Assembly (NCBI GenBank): GCA_937976095.1
Contig: CALJSV010000074.1
Location: forward strand, 1-64,000
Direction: 5' to 3'
From: an uncultured Clostridia bacterium
Lineage (GTDB): Bacteria > Bacillota > Clostridia > Lutisporales > Lutisporaceae
Length of the DNA stretch: 64,000 nucleotides
Position numbers and translations under genes: made by a program
The notes under the pieces: generated by a model
The model's database searches: none
What the model saw: only the letters and a program-made list of their open reading frames with translations
What the model was told of the DNA's origin: nothing
In this document: piece by piece, positions 16,797-27,020 of the stretch
Numbering within the stretch: the stretch's first letter is position 1
Layout: every line of letters begins with the position of its first letter

Positions 16797-16822
16797 ATTG
16801 ATTTTCAAAGAAGGGGATACGT

Positions 16823-17827
16823 ATGGCGAATATCGTTACTGCTCTATCCAGACTATCAAAAACAGTTGATAAGAATATTGTGGTTGTAAATAGCCAGAAT
16901 GTCTGTCTATTTCCTGAAGTCCTTCCTGCTTTCATGAGCTTTAAGGCTCTGACTGAAAGCGTGTCAGGAATTTACCAAGGCTACAGAATCAACAAGATTG
17001 ATACGACTAACAGCACCTTTTATGTAGGAATAGAGCACAGCGATAGCGACGACCAAAGGCTGATAGACCTGATAATGTTAAATATATCTGATATACTTGA
17101 CAGGGAGCTCACCAGTGGGGCTTCTCCTGTTGAGTATATCAGAACCATACTTGATAACGCGAGGATACATGGAGTAAACGAGGCTGCGAAGCCAATACTT
17201 TATATTAAGGGCTGGACGGCATTACTTGAAAACAACAGAGAAGAATATGAGAGTAGCGACCTTATAGAGATAATCAACAATACTATTAATGCAGGACTGG
17301 TTTTTGAATACAGGGATAGAATCGTAATAATTGGCAAGGATGAAGACAAAATCTCAGCATGCAAGGCTATAAGAGAGAATATTTTAACAGAGCTTTATAT
17401 AGAATGCTTAATTGCAGTCGGAAGCGATATATCAAATGAGCTAGAGCTGATTGAGCAGTATGACTGCTGTGAAGAAATATTGAACCAGGTAAAAAGGTAT
17501 AGCTTAGGAAGCAAGGTTTTTAACTTTGAGGATGTGTACACATACAGGATAGCTTCAAGTATAGATCCAGTCATAAAAAATGAAATAGTACAGAAGGTAT
17601 TTAAAAACAAGATATCCGAAATGCTTAATGGAGAAATGGAAACTACCATAGATGTCTTCTTCAAAAACAATCTTAATTTGACAGACACAGCAGCCAAGCT
17701 GTACATACACAGGAATACGCTACTTTATAGAATAGATAAGATATATAAGTCCACAGGCTTTGATCTAAGACGTTTCGAGGACAGCTGGCTCTTTAAGCTG
17801 GCATGGATAATCAGCAAAGAAAACTAG
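16823..17827 (+). CDS. PucR/CdaR-like transcription regulator
   Basis: 334 residues, ATG 16823 with GAAGGGG upstream. The C-terminus is the PucR-type helix-turn-helix (NLTDTAAKLYIHRNTLLYRI), which in this family follows a GGDEF-like regulatory region. The N-terminal 230 residues match no domain I can name. It lies 26 bases after the sugar ATPase gene and is probably co-transcribed with it, so it may link sugar availability to expression. Ligand and targets are unknown. Confidence 0.78.
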   Translation: MANIVTALSRLSKTVDKNIVVVNSQNVCLFPEVLPAFMSFKALTESVSGIYQGYRINKIDTTNSTFYVGIEHSDSDDQRLIDLIMLNISDILDRELTSGASPVEYIRTILDNARIHGVNEAAKPILYIKGWTALLENNREEYESSDLIEIINNTINAGLVFEYRDRIVIIGKDEDKISACKAIRENILTELYIECLIAVGSDISNELELIEQYDCCEEILNQVKRYSLGSKVFNFEDVYTYRIASSIDPVIKNEIVQKVFKNKISEMLNGEMETTIDVFFKNNLNLTDTAAKLYIHRNTLLYRIDKIYKSTGFDLRRFEDSWLFKLAWIISKEN

Positions 17828-17870
17828 AGTAAGTGCTCACAAAACAAGGGTACTTACTCTATGTATTTTT
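17826..17870 (+). terminator. terminator after the PucR-like gene
   Basis: AGAGTAAGT (17826-17834, overlapping the stop codon) pairs with ACTTACTCT (17852-17860), followed by a T-rich stretch. Confidence 0.75.
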
Positions 17871-17890
17871 TGTAAATTTTTATATATGGA

Positions 17891-17919
17891 TTGACAGCTA
17901 GATGTATTAATATTACAAT
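17891..17919 (+). promoter_or_regulatory. promoter of uvrB
   Basis: Consensus TTGACA (17891-17896), 17-base spacer, TACAAT (17914-17919). Confidence 0.78.
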
Positions 17920-17927
17920 TAATATTG

Positions 17928-17941
17928 CGAACACATGTTCT
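17928..17941. promoter_or_regulatory. LexA (DinR) SOS operator of uvrB
   Basis: CGAAC-ACAT-GTTCT matches the Firmicutes SOS box CGAACRNRYGTTYC at 13 of 14 positions. It starts 9 bases after the -10, so LexA would block uvrB (and perhaps uvrA) until DNA damage. Confidence 0.85.
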
Positions 17942-18027
17942 AATGTATATATACCACCAAATACTGTATAATACATTATGTAAACAATAAAATTCTTCTA
18001 TATTATATTAAGTAGGAGAGGTTAAAG

Positions 18028-20010
18028 ATGGATATATTTAAGCTAGTTTCAGACTACAAGCCTATGGGAGATCAGCCGCAGGCTATAGAAATACTGACAG
18101 AGGGAGTTAATAAGGGAAGCAAGTATCAGACCCTGCTCGGTGTAACAGGCTCAGGTAAAACCTTTACCATAGCTAATGTTATTGAGAAGGTGCAAAGACC
18201 TACATTAGTGCTTGCCCACAATAAGACATTGGCAGCACAGCTTTGCAGCGAGTTCAAGGAATTCTTTCCTGAAAATGCAGTTGAGTATTTTGTAAGCTAT
18301 TATGATTACTACCAGCCAGAGGCTTATGTAGCTCGTACGGATACCTACATAGAAAAAACTGCTGATATTAACGACGAAATAGATAAGCTCAGACACTCGG
18401 CCACAGCTGCACTTTTTGAAAGAAGAGATGTTATTATAGTAGCCAGCGTGTCCTGCATATACGGCCTTGGTGACCCTGAGGATTATAGAAACCTTGTGTT
18501 GTCTCTTCGTAAGGGAATGATAAAGGATAGAGATGAGGTTCTAAGAAAGCTTGTAGACATACAATACGAAAGAAACGATATTAATTTTGTTAGAGGAACC
18601 TTCAGGGTTAGAGGAGATATAGTAGATATATTTCCGGCAGCCTCTTCAGATAAGGCCATCAGAGTAGAGTTTTTTGGTGATGAAATAGAACGAATACTGG
18701 AGTTTGAGTCGCTTACCGGTAGTATCATCGGCGAGATGAAGCATAGCTATATATATCCTGCTTCTCACTTTGCGACAACCTACGAAAAGCTGCAGGTTGC
18801 AATAGGGAATATTGAAGTAGAGCTGGAGCAAAGGGTTAAGGAGTTTAAGGAGCAGGATAAGCTTCTTGAGGCTCAGAGAATTCAGCAGAGGACAAACTAT
18901 GATATAGAGATGATGAAGGAAGTTGGCTACTGTCCTGGTATTGAAAACTATTCAAGACACATAAGCGGACGACCACCTGGAAGCTCTCCATACACTCTTA
19001 TAGACTTTTTTCCTGATGATTTCCTGCTGGTTATAGATGAATCTCATGTAACTATCCCTCAGGTAAGAGGTATGTATGGAGGTGACAGATCCAGAAAAGA
19101 GTCTCTTGTAGAGTTTGGATTCAGACTTCCATCCGCCTACGACAACAGACCCTTGAATTTCAGTGAGTTTGAAGACAAACTGAACCAAGTAATATATGTT
19201 AGTGCCACTCCATCTCAGTTTGAGCTTCAAAGAAGTTCAGCCGTAGTGGAGCAGGTAATAAGACCTACCGGGCTTATAGATCCTGAGATAGCGATCAAGC
19301 CTGTAAAGGGACAGATAGACCATCTTATCGGAGAAATAAATGAGCGTATTGCTAAGAAGCAAAGGGTTTTAGTTACTACACTTACTAAAAAGATGTCAGA
19401 GGATTTGACCTCCTACATGAAGGAGATAAACATAAAGGTAAGATATCTGCATTCAGATATAGATACCATGGAAAGAATGAAGATAATAAGAGATTTGAGG
19501 CTTGGAGAATTTGATGTGCTAGTAGGCATCAATCTTTTAAGGGAAGGTCTGGATCTGCCTGAGGTATCGCTGGTTGCAATACTGGACGCAGACAAGGAGG
19601 GCTTTTTGCGTTCTGAAACCTCGCTTATTCAGACAATAGGCAGAGCGGCAAGAAATGTAGAGGGCAAGGTAATAATGTACGCTGACAGGATGACTGATTC
19701 TATGAAAAAGGCAATAAACGAGACTAACAGAAGACGCATGAAGCAGGTTCTGTACAATGAAGAAAATAACATTCAGCCGCAGACGATAATAAAGGCTGTC
19801 AGAAATATAATTGAAGCAACTACAGCTGCTGAGGAGTCTGTAAAATACGGAATGCGAAGCAATGTAGACAAGATGAAGAGGGAAGACATTTTAAGAGTGA
19901 TTGCGGCCATGGAGTCAGAAATGAAGGATTGCTCAAAGTCAATGCAATTCGAAAGAGCTGCAGAGCTGAGAGATAAGATTATAGAATTAAAGAATAGGGT
20001 GCTAAGCTAA
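18028..20010 (+). CDS. uvrB: excinuclease ABC subunit B
   Basis: 660 residues, normal for UvrB. Walker A GVTGSGKT near residue 40, the beta-hairpin region [11 protein letters not shown], helicase motifs ([41 protein letters not shown]), and a C-terminal UVR motif ([13 protein letters not shown]) that contacts UvrC. It verifies damage after UvrA and prepares nucleotide-excision repair. It has an SOS-type promoter region. The last codons overlap a 12-bp hairpin. Confidence 0.98.
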   Translation: MDIFKLVSDYKPMGDQPQAIEILTEGVNKGSKYQTLLGVTGSGKTFTIANVIEKVQRPTLVLAHNKTLAAQLCSEFKEFFPENAVEYFVSYYDYYQPEAYVARTDTYIEKTADINDEIDKLRHSATAALFERRDVIIVASVSCIYGLGDPEDYRNLVLSLRKGMIKDRDEVLRKLVDIQYERNDINFVRGTFRVRGDIVDIFPAASSDKAIRVEFFGDEIERILEFESLTGSIIGEMKHSYIYPASHFATTYEKLQVAIGNIEVELEQRVKEFKEQDKLLEAQRIQQRTNYDIEMMKEVGYCPGIENYSRHISGRPPGSSPYTLIDFFPDDFLLVIDESHVTIPQVRGMYGGDRSRKESLVEFGFRLPSAYDNRPLNFSEFEDKLNQVIYVSATPSQFELQRSSAVVEQVIRPTGLIDPEIAIKPVKGQIDHLIGEINERIAKKQRVLVTTLTKKMSEDLTSYMKEINIKVRYLHSDIDTMERMKIIRDLRLGEFDVLVGINLLREGLDLPEVSLVAILDADKEGFLRSETSLIQTIGRAARNVEGKVIMYADRMTDSMKKAINETNRRRMKQVLYNEENNIQPQTIIKAVRNIIEATTAAEESVKYGMRSNVDKMKREDILRVIAAMESEMKDCSKSMQFERAAELRDKIIELKNRVLS

Positions 20011-20027
20011 GCTTTGCTTAGCTTAGC
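20001..20027. repeat. perfect hairpin overlapping the uvrB stop codon
   Basis: GCTAAGCTAAGC (20001-20012), loop TTT, GCTTAGCTTAGC (20016-20027). It has no T-run, so it is not a standard terminator. Confidence 0.75.
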
Positions 20028-20075
20028 TTGAGTCGCTGGTCACTGGGTTGAGAAGGGCCTTGAAGAAGTGTATTA

Positions 20076-20159
20076 GCCTAGTGATCGGAGACTAGAGCCT
20101 AGTGATTAGAGACTAGCCACTAGTGACTAGAGACTAGCGACCAGTGACTAGCATCTATC
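20076..20159. repeat. four tandem 21-bp repeats between uvrB and uvrA
   Basis: Units at 20076-20096, 20097-20117, 20118-20138 and 20139-20159 share the core CTAGTGAYTAGAGACTAG with a few changes. An inverted relative, GTCACTGG (20038-20045), lies upstream and can pair with CCAGTGAC (20141-20148). There is no coding potential. Confidence 0.8.
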
Positions 20160-20194
20160 GTCTAGCGACAAACGAAGTTTTTTTGGAGGTTAAC

Positions 20195-23053
20195 ATGGTA
20201 AGGGATAAAATTATTATTAAGGGTGCCAGAGAGCACAATTTAAAGAACATTGACATAGAAATACCAAGAGATAAATTTATAGTGCTTACAGGCTTGAGTG
20301 GATCAGGGAAATCCTCCTTAGCCTTTGATACTATTTATGCTGAGGGTCAGAGAAGGTACGTGGAGTCCTTGTCTGCCTACGCGAGACAGTTCTTGGGACA
20401 GATGGAGAAGCCGGATGTGGATTATATAGAGGGCTTATCGCCTGCTATTTCCATAGACCAAAAGACTACCAGCAGAAACCCGCGCTCCACAGTTGGAACT
20501 GTAACTGAGATATATGATTATCTCAGGCTTCTTTTTGCCAGGATAGGAACACCTCACTGTCATAACTGCGGCAAAGAGATATCACAGCAAACAATTGACC
20601 AGATGGTGGACTACATTATGAATCTTACTGACGGGACTAAGCTTCAGCTTCTGGCGCCAGTCATTCGAGGCAAGAAGGGAGAGCACCAGAAGGTACTGGA
20701 GGATGTAAAAAAAGGTGGTTATGTAAGGGTCAGGGTTGACGGGGAGATATTAGACATAAATGAAGATATAAAGCTGGAGAAGAATAAAAAGCACACAATT
20801 GAGATTCTGGTAGATAGACTTGTAGTAAAGTCTGGAATTGAGAAGAGACTGGCTGACTCATTGGAGACAGTCATGAAGCTTACTGGCGGAACAGCTCTTA
20901 TAGATATTATAGGCGACCACGAAATGCTTTTCAGTCAGAACTTTGCTTGTACTGACTGCGGAATAAGCATAGAAGACCTTGCTCCCAGAATGTTTTCCTT
21001 TAACAGCCCCTTCGGAAAATGTCCAAAGTGCGATGGCTTGGGAGAGCTAAGGGAGATTGATCCGGAGCTTGTGATACCTGATAAGTCGCTTTCTATCATG
21101 GAGGGCGCAATTGATCCATGGAGAAATCTTGATGAAAATTCCTGGTACTATAATATTTTAGAAGCTGCCGCAAAGCACTATGGCTTCGACTTAAATGTGC
21201 CAGTAGAGCAGCTGGATCAAAGGTATATCGACATTATTTTAAACGGAAATGCCGGAGAAAAAATCAAAGTAAAGTATCAGAGAGAGTACGGAAAGGGCGA
21301 AGTTAATGTAGCTATCGAAGGAGTTATAAATAACCTTGAGAGACGCTATAGAGAGACTAAATCTGATTATATGAGAGCAGAAATAGAAAAGTATATGTCA
21401 GCTATTTCTTGTCCGGAGTGTAAGGGTCAAAGGCTTAAAAGGGAAAGCTTGGCTGTAAAGATAAGTGGACATTCTATTGCTCAGGTTTGTGAAATGTCTA
21501 TATATAAGATAAAGCAGTTTTTTGAGGGTATTCAGCTTACAGAGAAGCAGCAGCTCATATCAAAGCTTGTGCTTAAGGAGATAAACGAAAGACTGGAGTT
21601 TCTTTTAAACGTTGGACTTGAGTATCTTACGCTGTCACGTACTGCAGGTACTCTATCCGGTGGTGAGGCACAGAGAATAAGGCTTGCTACTCAAATAGGC
21701 TCAAGTCTTGTTGGAGTACTGTATATACTTGATGAGCCAAGCATAGGGCTGCATCAAAGGGATAATGACAAGCTTCTAAAAACTCTCAGAAATCTATGCA
21801 ATATAGGAAACACTCTTTTAGTAGTAGAGCATGATGAGGATACAATGTGGGCTGCAGACCACATAATAGATATAGGCCCCGGAGCTGGAATACATGGAGG
21901 CAGAATAGTTGCTGCCGGTACCATAGATGAAATAATGGCTTGTGAAGAGTCGGTTACAGGTCAGTATCTGTGCGGCAGAAAAAAGATACCTGTACCTGCT
22001 GAGAGAAGAAAGCCTAACGGCAAGTGGATTGAAATATTCGGTGCAAGAGAAAACAACTTAAAGAACATAGATGCAAGATTTCCTCTAGGAGTTTTTACCT
22101 GTGTTACCGGAGTATCAGGCTCAGGAAAAAGCTCCTTGATAAATGAGATATTATATAAGTCTTTAGCAAGCAAGCTAAACAGATCCAAGGTCAGACCGGG
22201 TCTGCATGACAAGCTAACAGGCTATGAGCATCTGGATAAGATAATAGATATAGATCAGTCTCCAATAGGGCGCACACCAAGGTCTAATCCTGCTACCTAT
22301 ACAGGCGTATTTGATCTGATAAGAGAAGTATTTACTGCTACCACAGAAGCAAAGATGCGAGGCTACAAAATCGGAAGGTTCAGCTTCAATGTAAAGGGCG
22401 GACGCTGCGAAGCCTGTAAGGGTGATGGCATCATAAAGATAGAGATGCAATTTCTTCCCGATGTATATGTTCCTTGTGAGGTATGCAAAGGGAAGAGGTA
22501 CAATAGGGAAACTCTTGAGGTTAGATATAAAGGCAAGAACATCTCTGAGGTGCTTAACATGACTGTAGAAGATGCCTTGGAGTTCTTCGGTAATATTCCC
22601 AGGATAGAAAGGAAGCTGCAGACCCTTAATGATGTAGGTCTGGGCTATATCAAGCTGGGACAGCCATCTACACAGCTATCTGGCGGAGAAGCTCAAAGAA
22701 TCAAGCTTGCATATGAGCTTTCTAAGAGAAGCACCGGAAAGACACTATATATACTGGATGAGCCTACTACAGGACTTCATATAGCAGACATTGACAGACT
22801 TCTGATCATACTTGACAGACTGGTTGACGCAGGCAACTCTGTACTAGTCATTGAGCATAACCTGGATGTTATAAAAAGGGCAGATCATATCATAGACCTT
22901 GGACCTGAAGGCGGGGACCGTGGCGGCCTAATAATAGCAGAGGGCACACCAGAGCAAATTGTTGCAAACCCAAATTCCTATACCGGACAGTTCCTTAAGA
23001 AGCTGCTTCAGACAAAAGCAGACAGCCATAATGAGGTCGCGATAAGCAAATAG
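20195..23053 (+). CDS. uvrA: excinuclease ABC subunit A
   Basis: 952 residues from ATG 20195 (GGAGGT 4 bases upstream), normal UvrA length. It has two ABC modules: Walker [10 protein letters not shown] near 32 and GVSGSGKSS near 640; signatures [10 protein letters not shown] and [10 protein letters not shown]; and zinc-binding Cys clusters (CHNC...CTDC and CEACKGDG...CEVCKGKR). It finds damage and loads UvrB. It follows uvrB across the repeat-bearing spacer and ends at a strong terminator, so the pair may be one transcript. Confidence 0.98.
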   Translation: MVRDKIIIKGAREHNLKNIDIEIPRDKFIVLTGLSGSGKSSLAFDTIYAEGQRRYVESLSAYARQFLGQMEKPDVDYIEGLSPAISIDQKTTSRNPRSTVGTVTEIYDYLRLLFARIGTPHCHNCGKEISQQTIDQMVDYIMNLTDGTKLQLLAPVIRGKKGEHQKVLEDVKKGGYVRVRVDGEILDINEDIKLEKNKKHTIEILVDRLVVKSGIEKRLADSLETVMKLTGGTALIDIIGDHEMLFSQNFACTDCGISIEDLAPRMFSFNSPFGKCPKCDGLGELREIDPELVIPDKSLSIMEGAIDPWRNLDENSWYYNILEAAAKHYGFDLNVPVEQLDQRYIDIILNGNAGEKIKVKYQREYGKGEVNVAIEGVINNLERRYRETKSDYMRAEIEKYMSAISCPECKGQRLKRESLAVKISGHSIAQVCEMSIYKIKQFFEGIQLTEKQQLISKLVLKEINERLEFLLNVGLEYLTLSRTAGTLSGGEAQRIRLATQIGSSLVGVLYILDEPSIGLHQRDNDKLLKTLRNLCNIGNTLLVVEHDEDTMWAADHIIDIGPGAGIHGGRIVAAGTIDEIMACEESVTGQYLCGRKKIPVPAERRKPNGKWIEIFGARENNLKNIDARFPLGVFTCVTGVSGSGKSSLINEILYKSLASKLNRSKVRPGLHDKLTGYEHLDKIIDIDQSPIGRTPRSNPATYTGVFDLIREVFTATTEAKMRGYKIGRFSFNVKGGRCEACKGDGIIKIEMQFLPDVYVPCEVCKGKRYNRETLEVRYKGKNISEVLNMTVEDALEFFGNIPRIERKLQTLNDVGLGYIKLGQPSTQLSGGEAQRIKLAYELSKRSTGKTLYILDEPTTGLHIADIDRLLIILDRLVDAGNSVLVIEHNLDVIKRADHIIDLGPEGGDRGGLIIAEGTPEQIVANPNSYTGQFLKKLLQTKADSHNEVAISK

Positions 23054-23070
23054 CATAGAAGCTATCAACA

Positions 23071-23106
23071 AACAGGGTGCAAATCAGTGCACCCTGTTGC
23101 TTTTCT
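23071..23106 (+). terminator. terminator after uvrA
   Basis: AACAGGGTGCA (23071-23081) pairs with TGCACCCTGTT (23088-23098), then a T-rich run. Confidence 0.88.
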
Positions 23107-23134
23107 TGCACTTTTATAGTCTATATAGTATAAT
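23106..23134 (+). promoter_or_regulatory. promoter of the gntR-type gene
   Basis: TTGCAC (23106-23111), 17-base spacer, TATAAT (23129-23134). A GTGTATACAT palindrome follows at 23138-23147 and could be an operator. Confidence 0.65.
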
Positions 23135-23179
23135 TTGTGTATACATTTTTTAGGATAAAACAGAAATTGAGGGATAGCA

Positions 23180-23893
23180 ATGCTTGATAGAGATAAATAC
23201 ATTCCACTTTATATACAGCTAAAGGAAGAGCTAAAAAACAATATAAAAGAAGGGGTATGGGAGGTAGACACTCAAATACCTACAGAAAAGCTGCTGATGG
23301 AGGAGTATGAGGTAGGTAGAGCAACAGTAAGAGAAGCTCTTTCTATGCTGGTTAATGAGGGATACCTATATAAAAAGCAGGGGATTGGAACCTTTGTGGC
23401 AAGAAAGCTGCCTTCACTTGGCTTTGAGCCCCTTATTAGCTTGACATATTCCCTTAATGTACGCGGAATAAGCTCAAGCAGCACCGTAATGGAGAAAAGC
23501 GAAATTATGCCTGATAAGCATATGCTAGCGAGACTCAAATGGAAGAAGCAAAGAAAGTGTTTGTTTATCAATAGAATAAGATACGCAGAAAATATCCCCA
23601 TAGCCATTGAGCACTCGTATTTTAGCGGTGATTTTGAGCAGTATATAGAGCAGCTGGACATAACAGGTTCCTTCGCTCACATGATTTTAAAGGAGCTTAA
23701 GATTACCATCAACAAGGTTGAGCAGACTATTATTCCGAGAGTACCAGATGCTAGAGAACAGGAGCTTCTTAAAATTGATGAGAATACTACTGTCCTAAAT
23801 TTGGAGAGATGGATATACGGGAATGAAAATGATGAACCAATTTATTATTTGAAGTTTGTTATACCGGAAAATATATACTCAATGAAATATTAA
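23180..23893 (+). CDS. GntR/HutC-family transcription regulator
   Basis: 237 residues. The N-terminal winged helix (IPLYIQLKEELKNNI, then PTEKLLMEEYEVGRATVRE and YLYKKQGIGTFVA) is typical of GntR. Residues about 90-235 form a UTRA ligand-binding domain (NRIRYAENIPIAIEHSYF, TVLNLERWIYG). It stands just upstream of the flavoprotein/kinase operon with its own promoter and terminator, and a dyad operator covers that operon's start, so it probably controls it in response to a pathway metabolite. The ligand is unknown. Confidence 0.9.
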   Translation: MLDRDKYIPLYIQLKEELKNNIKEGVWEVDTQIPTEKLLMEEYEVGRATVREALSMLVNEGYLYKKQGIGTFVARKLPSLGFEPLISLTYSLNVRGISSSSTVMEKSEIMPDKHMLARLKWKKQRKCLFINRIRYAENIPIAIEHSYFSGDFEQYIEQLDITGSFAHMILKELKITINKVEQTIIPRVPDAREQELLKIDENTTVLNLERWIYGNENDEPIYYLKFVIPENIYSMKY

Positions 23894-23916
23894 AGTCCTT
23901 TTTAAGGACTTTTTAT
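23892..23916 (+). terminator. terminator after the GntR gene
   Basis: AAAGTCCTT with AAGGACTTT around a short T-rich loop, followed by TTTATTATTTT. Confidence 0.75.
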
Positions 23917-23944
23917 TATTTTAGAAACTGGTATCTCAGTACTG

Positions 23945-23973
23945 TTGACTAACATATTATAATTATATATAAT
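23945..23973 (+). promoter_or_regulatory. promoter of the flavoprotein/FGGY-kinase operon
   Basis: TTGACT (23945-23950), exactly 17 bases, TATAAT (23968-23973). Confidence 0.78.
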
Positions 23974-23984
23974 AATGTTAGGAT

Positions 23985-24000
23985 GTCCGGATGACCAGAC
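23985..24000. promoter_or_regulatory. candidate GntR operator
   Basis: GTCCGGATGACCAGAC is an imperfect dyad (GTC-GG....CC-GAC) just downstream of the -10 and ahead of the ribosome site of the first operon gene. Confidence 0.55.
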
Positions 24001-24017
24001 GTATGGGGGTGTGATTA

Positions 24018-25757
24018 GTGAGCAAGCTGCTAAAACGAATTGAGAACGAGCTTCAAAAGACTATATCAAAAGCTATAAGCTGCAGTGAATGGAGAAGCTC
24101 CATCGTACTTGAAGGAGAAGTCAACAGCTGGGATGAATTAATGAGCGCAGGTCTTAGGGCTGCAAATAGAGGCTACAAGGGTGTAGTAAATAAAATGACT
24201 GTAAAGGGTCTATTTATACCTGAACCCAAGAATCCGGCTGTAAATGATTATTCACTTGAGCATAAAAAGGTAGATGTATTGATAATTGGCGGAGGTGTGA
24301 TTGGCTGCTCTATAGCAAGAGAGCTTTCCAAGTGGAACATATCTGTGCTTTTGGTAGAAAAGGAAGAAGATCTTGCAATGCACGCCTCTTCCAGAAACGA
24401 TGGAATGGTTCACCCTGGGATAGAGCCTAAACCAGGATCTAAGAAAGCATACTTTAATGTCAAGGGCAATGAGATGTATACAAAAGTAGCGGAGGAGCTT
24501 GACGTACCTTTAAGGCGCAGTGGCTCTGTAGTCATTTATGACAGCTATTGGTTGAAATTTATATATCCCTTCTTTAAGAAAAGAGCTGCCCAAAATGGCA
24601 TAAAGGGCTTAAGACATTTATCTAAGGCAGAGGTGAAGGAGAGAGAGCCATATATAACCGACAGCGTAGCTGGGGGGCTGCTTTTTCCATCAACTGCAGT
24701 ACTGTCACCTTACAGACTAACGATAGCTTACGCCGAGAACGCAATGATAAACGGTGCAGAAATAAGCCTGAACACTATTGTTAAGTCCATGAAGCTTGAT
24801 GGAAACAGAATAATATCTGTTGAAACCAATAAGGGTACTGTTTACCCCAAGGCAGTAATCAACGCTGCGGGAGTATTTACAGATAAAATTGCAGCAATGG
24901 CAAATGACCAGTTTTTTACAATTCACCCTAGAAAGGGTCAGGTTCTGCTGCTGGACAAAAAGAAGGGAAGCATACTTACCTCCGTTATAGGTAAGCCAAG
25001 CTTCGTTAATGTTAAAGGAGTAACAAAAGGTGGGGGCATAGTAAAAACTATAGAGGATAACATTTTGATCGGTCCCGATGCTTATGAACAACCCTATAGA
25101 GAGGACTATACCACCAACCGTGAAAATATAGAAGGACTTATGAAAAAGCACTTTCCTGTTTTGCCGACGTTAACTCCGGCTGATATAATTACTTATTTTG
25201 CCGGTATAAGAGCTTCAACCTTTGAGGAGGACTTTATCATAGAAAGGTCCGAATACGTAAAGAACCTCATACACTCAGCGGGCATACAGTCTCCGGGTCT
25301 GGCATCAGCTCCGGCAATAGCTGAGGAAATAGAAAGACTCACCTGTGAGACCTTGCAGGAGGTTATGGAGGTTAAGCGCAAGGTGAACTGGAACCCTAGA
25401 AGAAAGGGGATACCTGAGCTTCATAGGATGACTGCTGAAGAAAGAAGCAGGTTTATAAAGGAAAGACCTGATTATGGAGTAATAGTTTGCAGATGTGAGG
25501 AGATCAGCAAGGGTGAAATAATCGACGCGATTAACTCACCTATACAATGCAACACTGTAGATGGAATAAAGAGAAGGGTAAGAGCCGGACTAGGTAGATG
25601 CCAAGGAGGTTTTTGTCTGCCTCATGTTGTAAAGCTGATACAAACACAGTCTGGGGGCAGCATTACGGAGGTAACCAAGAAAGGAAATTCCTCTTATATG
25701 CTTACAGGTGAAACCAAAACAGGAAATATAAGCGGGGGGTGTCAGTGTGAAAAGTAG
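24018..25757 (+). CDS. BON-DAO-BFD flavoprotein dehydrogenase, GlpA-like
   Basis: 579 residues from GTG 24018 (GGGGGTG 6 bases upstream). Residues 1-75 look like a BON-type domain (SIVLEGEVNSWDELMSAG). Residues about 85-440 are a DAO-family FAD oxidoreductase with the dinucleotide fold DVLIIGGGVIGCSIARELS. Residues about 490-545 are a BFD-type [2Fe-2S] domain with ligands in VCRCEE and GRCQGGFC. The family includes GlpA-type glycerol-3-phosphate dehydrogenases of anaerobes. It would oxidise a hydroxyl substrate and pass electrons through FAD and Fe-S to the next two gene products. Glycerol 3-phosphate is the usual substrate of relatives, but no glycerol facilitator or standard GlpK lies nearby. 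Confidence 0.85.
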   Translation: MSKLLKRIENELQKTISKAISCSEWRSSIVLEGEVNSWDELMSAGLRAANRGYKGVVNKMTVKGLFIPEPKNPAVNDYSLEHKKVDVLIIGGGVIGCSIARELSKWNISVLLVEKEEDLAMHASSRNDGMVHPGIEPKPGSKKAYFNVKGNEMYTKVAEELDVPLRRSGSVVIYDSYWLKFIYPFFKKRAAQNGIKGLRHLSKAEVKEREPYITDSVAGGLLFPSTAVLSPYRLTIAYAENAMINGAEISLNTIVKSMKLDGNRIISVETNKGTVYPKAVINAAGVFTDKIAAMANDQFFTIHPRKGQVLLLDKKKGSILTSVIGKPSFVNVKGVTKGGGIVKTIEDNILIGPDAYEQPYREDYTTNRENIEGLMKKHFPVLPTLTPADIITYFAGIRASTFEEDFIIERSEYVKNLIHSAGIQSPGLASAPAIAEEIERLTCETLQEVMEVKRKVNWNPRRKGIPELHRMTAEERSRFIKERPDYGVIVCRCEEISKGEIIDAINSPIQCNTVDGIKRRVRAGLGRCQGGFCLPHVVKLIQTQSGGSITEVTKKGNSSYMLTGETKTGNISGGCQCEK

Positions 25758-27018
25758 CAGCACCTATGACGTAATAGTATTGGGGGCAGGTCCTGCAGGC
25801 CTTGCGGCGGGCTATGCCGCTTCCAAGGCTGGCGCTAGCACCTTGATTATAGAAAGAGAAGAGAGGGCCGGGGGTATCCTTAAGCAATGCATACATGATG
25901 GCTTTGGAATTATACGCTTTCAGCAAAAGCTTACCGGGCCTGAATATGCAGAAAGGTATATAAGGCTGGTGGAAGAGCAAGCTGTTACTGTACTTACCTC
26001 AACGTTCGTTATAAAAGTAAATAAAAAAGAGGACGGCTTTGAGCTGCAGCTTGTAAATGAGAAGAGCGGAGTGTTTTCGCTAAAAGCTAAAGCGCTGGTG
26101 CTTGCTAACGGCTGCAGGGAAAGGACCTCTAAGCAGGTGTTTATACACGGCGCCAGACCGGCAGGTGTATACTCTGCGGGTACTGCTCAGTACTTTGTAA
26201 ATATAATGGGCTATCTGCCATGCAAAAGGTGCGTAATACTAGGCAGCGGCGATATAGGTCTTATTATGGCCAGAAGGCTAACCCTAGAAGGGACTGAGGT
26301 AGTAGGCGTATATGAAGCTAAATCAACGCCATCAGGGCTTGCCAGAAATATATCCCAATGTCTGGAGGATTACAACATACCCTTGCATCTATCACATACA
26401 GTAACAAGAATTATTGGCACTGACAGAGTAGAAGCAGTTGAAATATCAAAGGTAGATGAAGCCATGAGGCCAATAGCAGGTACACAGCAGCTGGTGGAGT
26501 GTGATGGCTTGATACTTTCGGTAGGTCTTATTCCGGAAAATGAAATAGCGGAAGACCTTGGCATAAAGCTTGATGCAAGCACGAAAGGACCTTTGGTAGA
26601 CCAGAACTTTATGACTTCAATGGAGGGGGTATTCTCCTGCGGCAATGCACTTCACGTAAATGATCTTGTAGACTATGTGTCGGAAAGTGGTGAGCTTGCC
26701 GGTGAGTTTGCAGCAGCTTATGGAAGAAGGCACAGTGAAAGAAGACTGGTAGACATAGGCTATAGTAATAAGGATTTTCTTTATGTGGTGCCTCAATATA
26801 TAGATGCTGCATCAGACAATAAAAATGTGGTATTATACTTCAGATCGAGGGATGTAAGATATGATGCAAAGGTTGCAATAAAGTGCGGAAACGACAAGCT
26901 CCATGAGAAAAAGCACAGCGTAATGCGTCCACCGGAAATGGAAAAGCTGGAGCTTGATTTAAACAAGCTGGATATTAATGGAGCCAACAAATTAGAAATA
27001 CTGATGCTGGAGGGATAA
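25747..27018 (+). CDS. GlpB-like FAD/NAD-linked oxidoreductase
   Basis: 423 residues from GTG 25747, overlapping the preceding gene by 11 bases. Two Rossmann motifs are visible: VIVLGAGPAGLAAGYAASKA near 8 and VILGSGDIGLIMARRL near 160. The segment AGGILKQCIHDGFG is typical of the subunit paired with BFD-type GlpA proteins in clostridia and Thermotoga. It probably takes electrons from the upstream flavoprotein and passes them to NAD or another carrier. The tight overlap with both neighbours supports one complex. Confidence 0.85.
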   Translation: MKSSSTYDVIVLGAGPAGLAAGYAASKAGASTLIIEREERAGGILKQCIHDGFGIIRFQQKLTGPEYAERYIRLVEEQAVTVLTSTFVIKVNKKEDGFELQLVNEKSGVFSLKAKALVLANGCRERTSKQVFIHGARPAGVYSAGTAQYFVNIMGYLPCKRCVILGSGDIGLIMARRLTLEGTEVVGVYEAKSTPSGLARNISQCLEDYNIPLHLSHTVTRIIGTDRVEAVEISKVDEAMRPIAGTQQLVECDGLILSVGLIPENEIAEDLGIKLDASTKGPLVDQNFMTSMEGVFSCGNALHVNDLVDYVSESGELAGEFAAAYGRRHSERRLVDIGYSNKDFLYVVPQYIDAASDNKNVVLYFRSRDVRYDAKVAIKCGNDKLHEKKHSVMRPPEMEKLELDLNKLDINGANKLEILMLEG

Positions 27019-27020
27019 TT

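Noticed and set aside
20076-20159. CRISPR array between uvrB and uvrA
   Set aside because: The repeats are directly tandem without spacers, are degenerate, and have no cas genes nearby.
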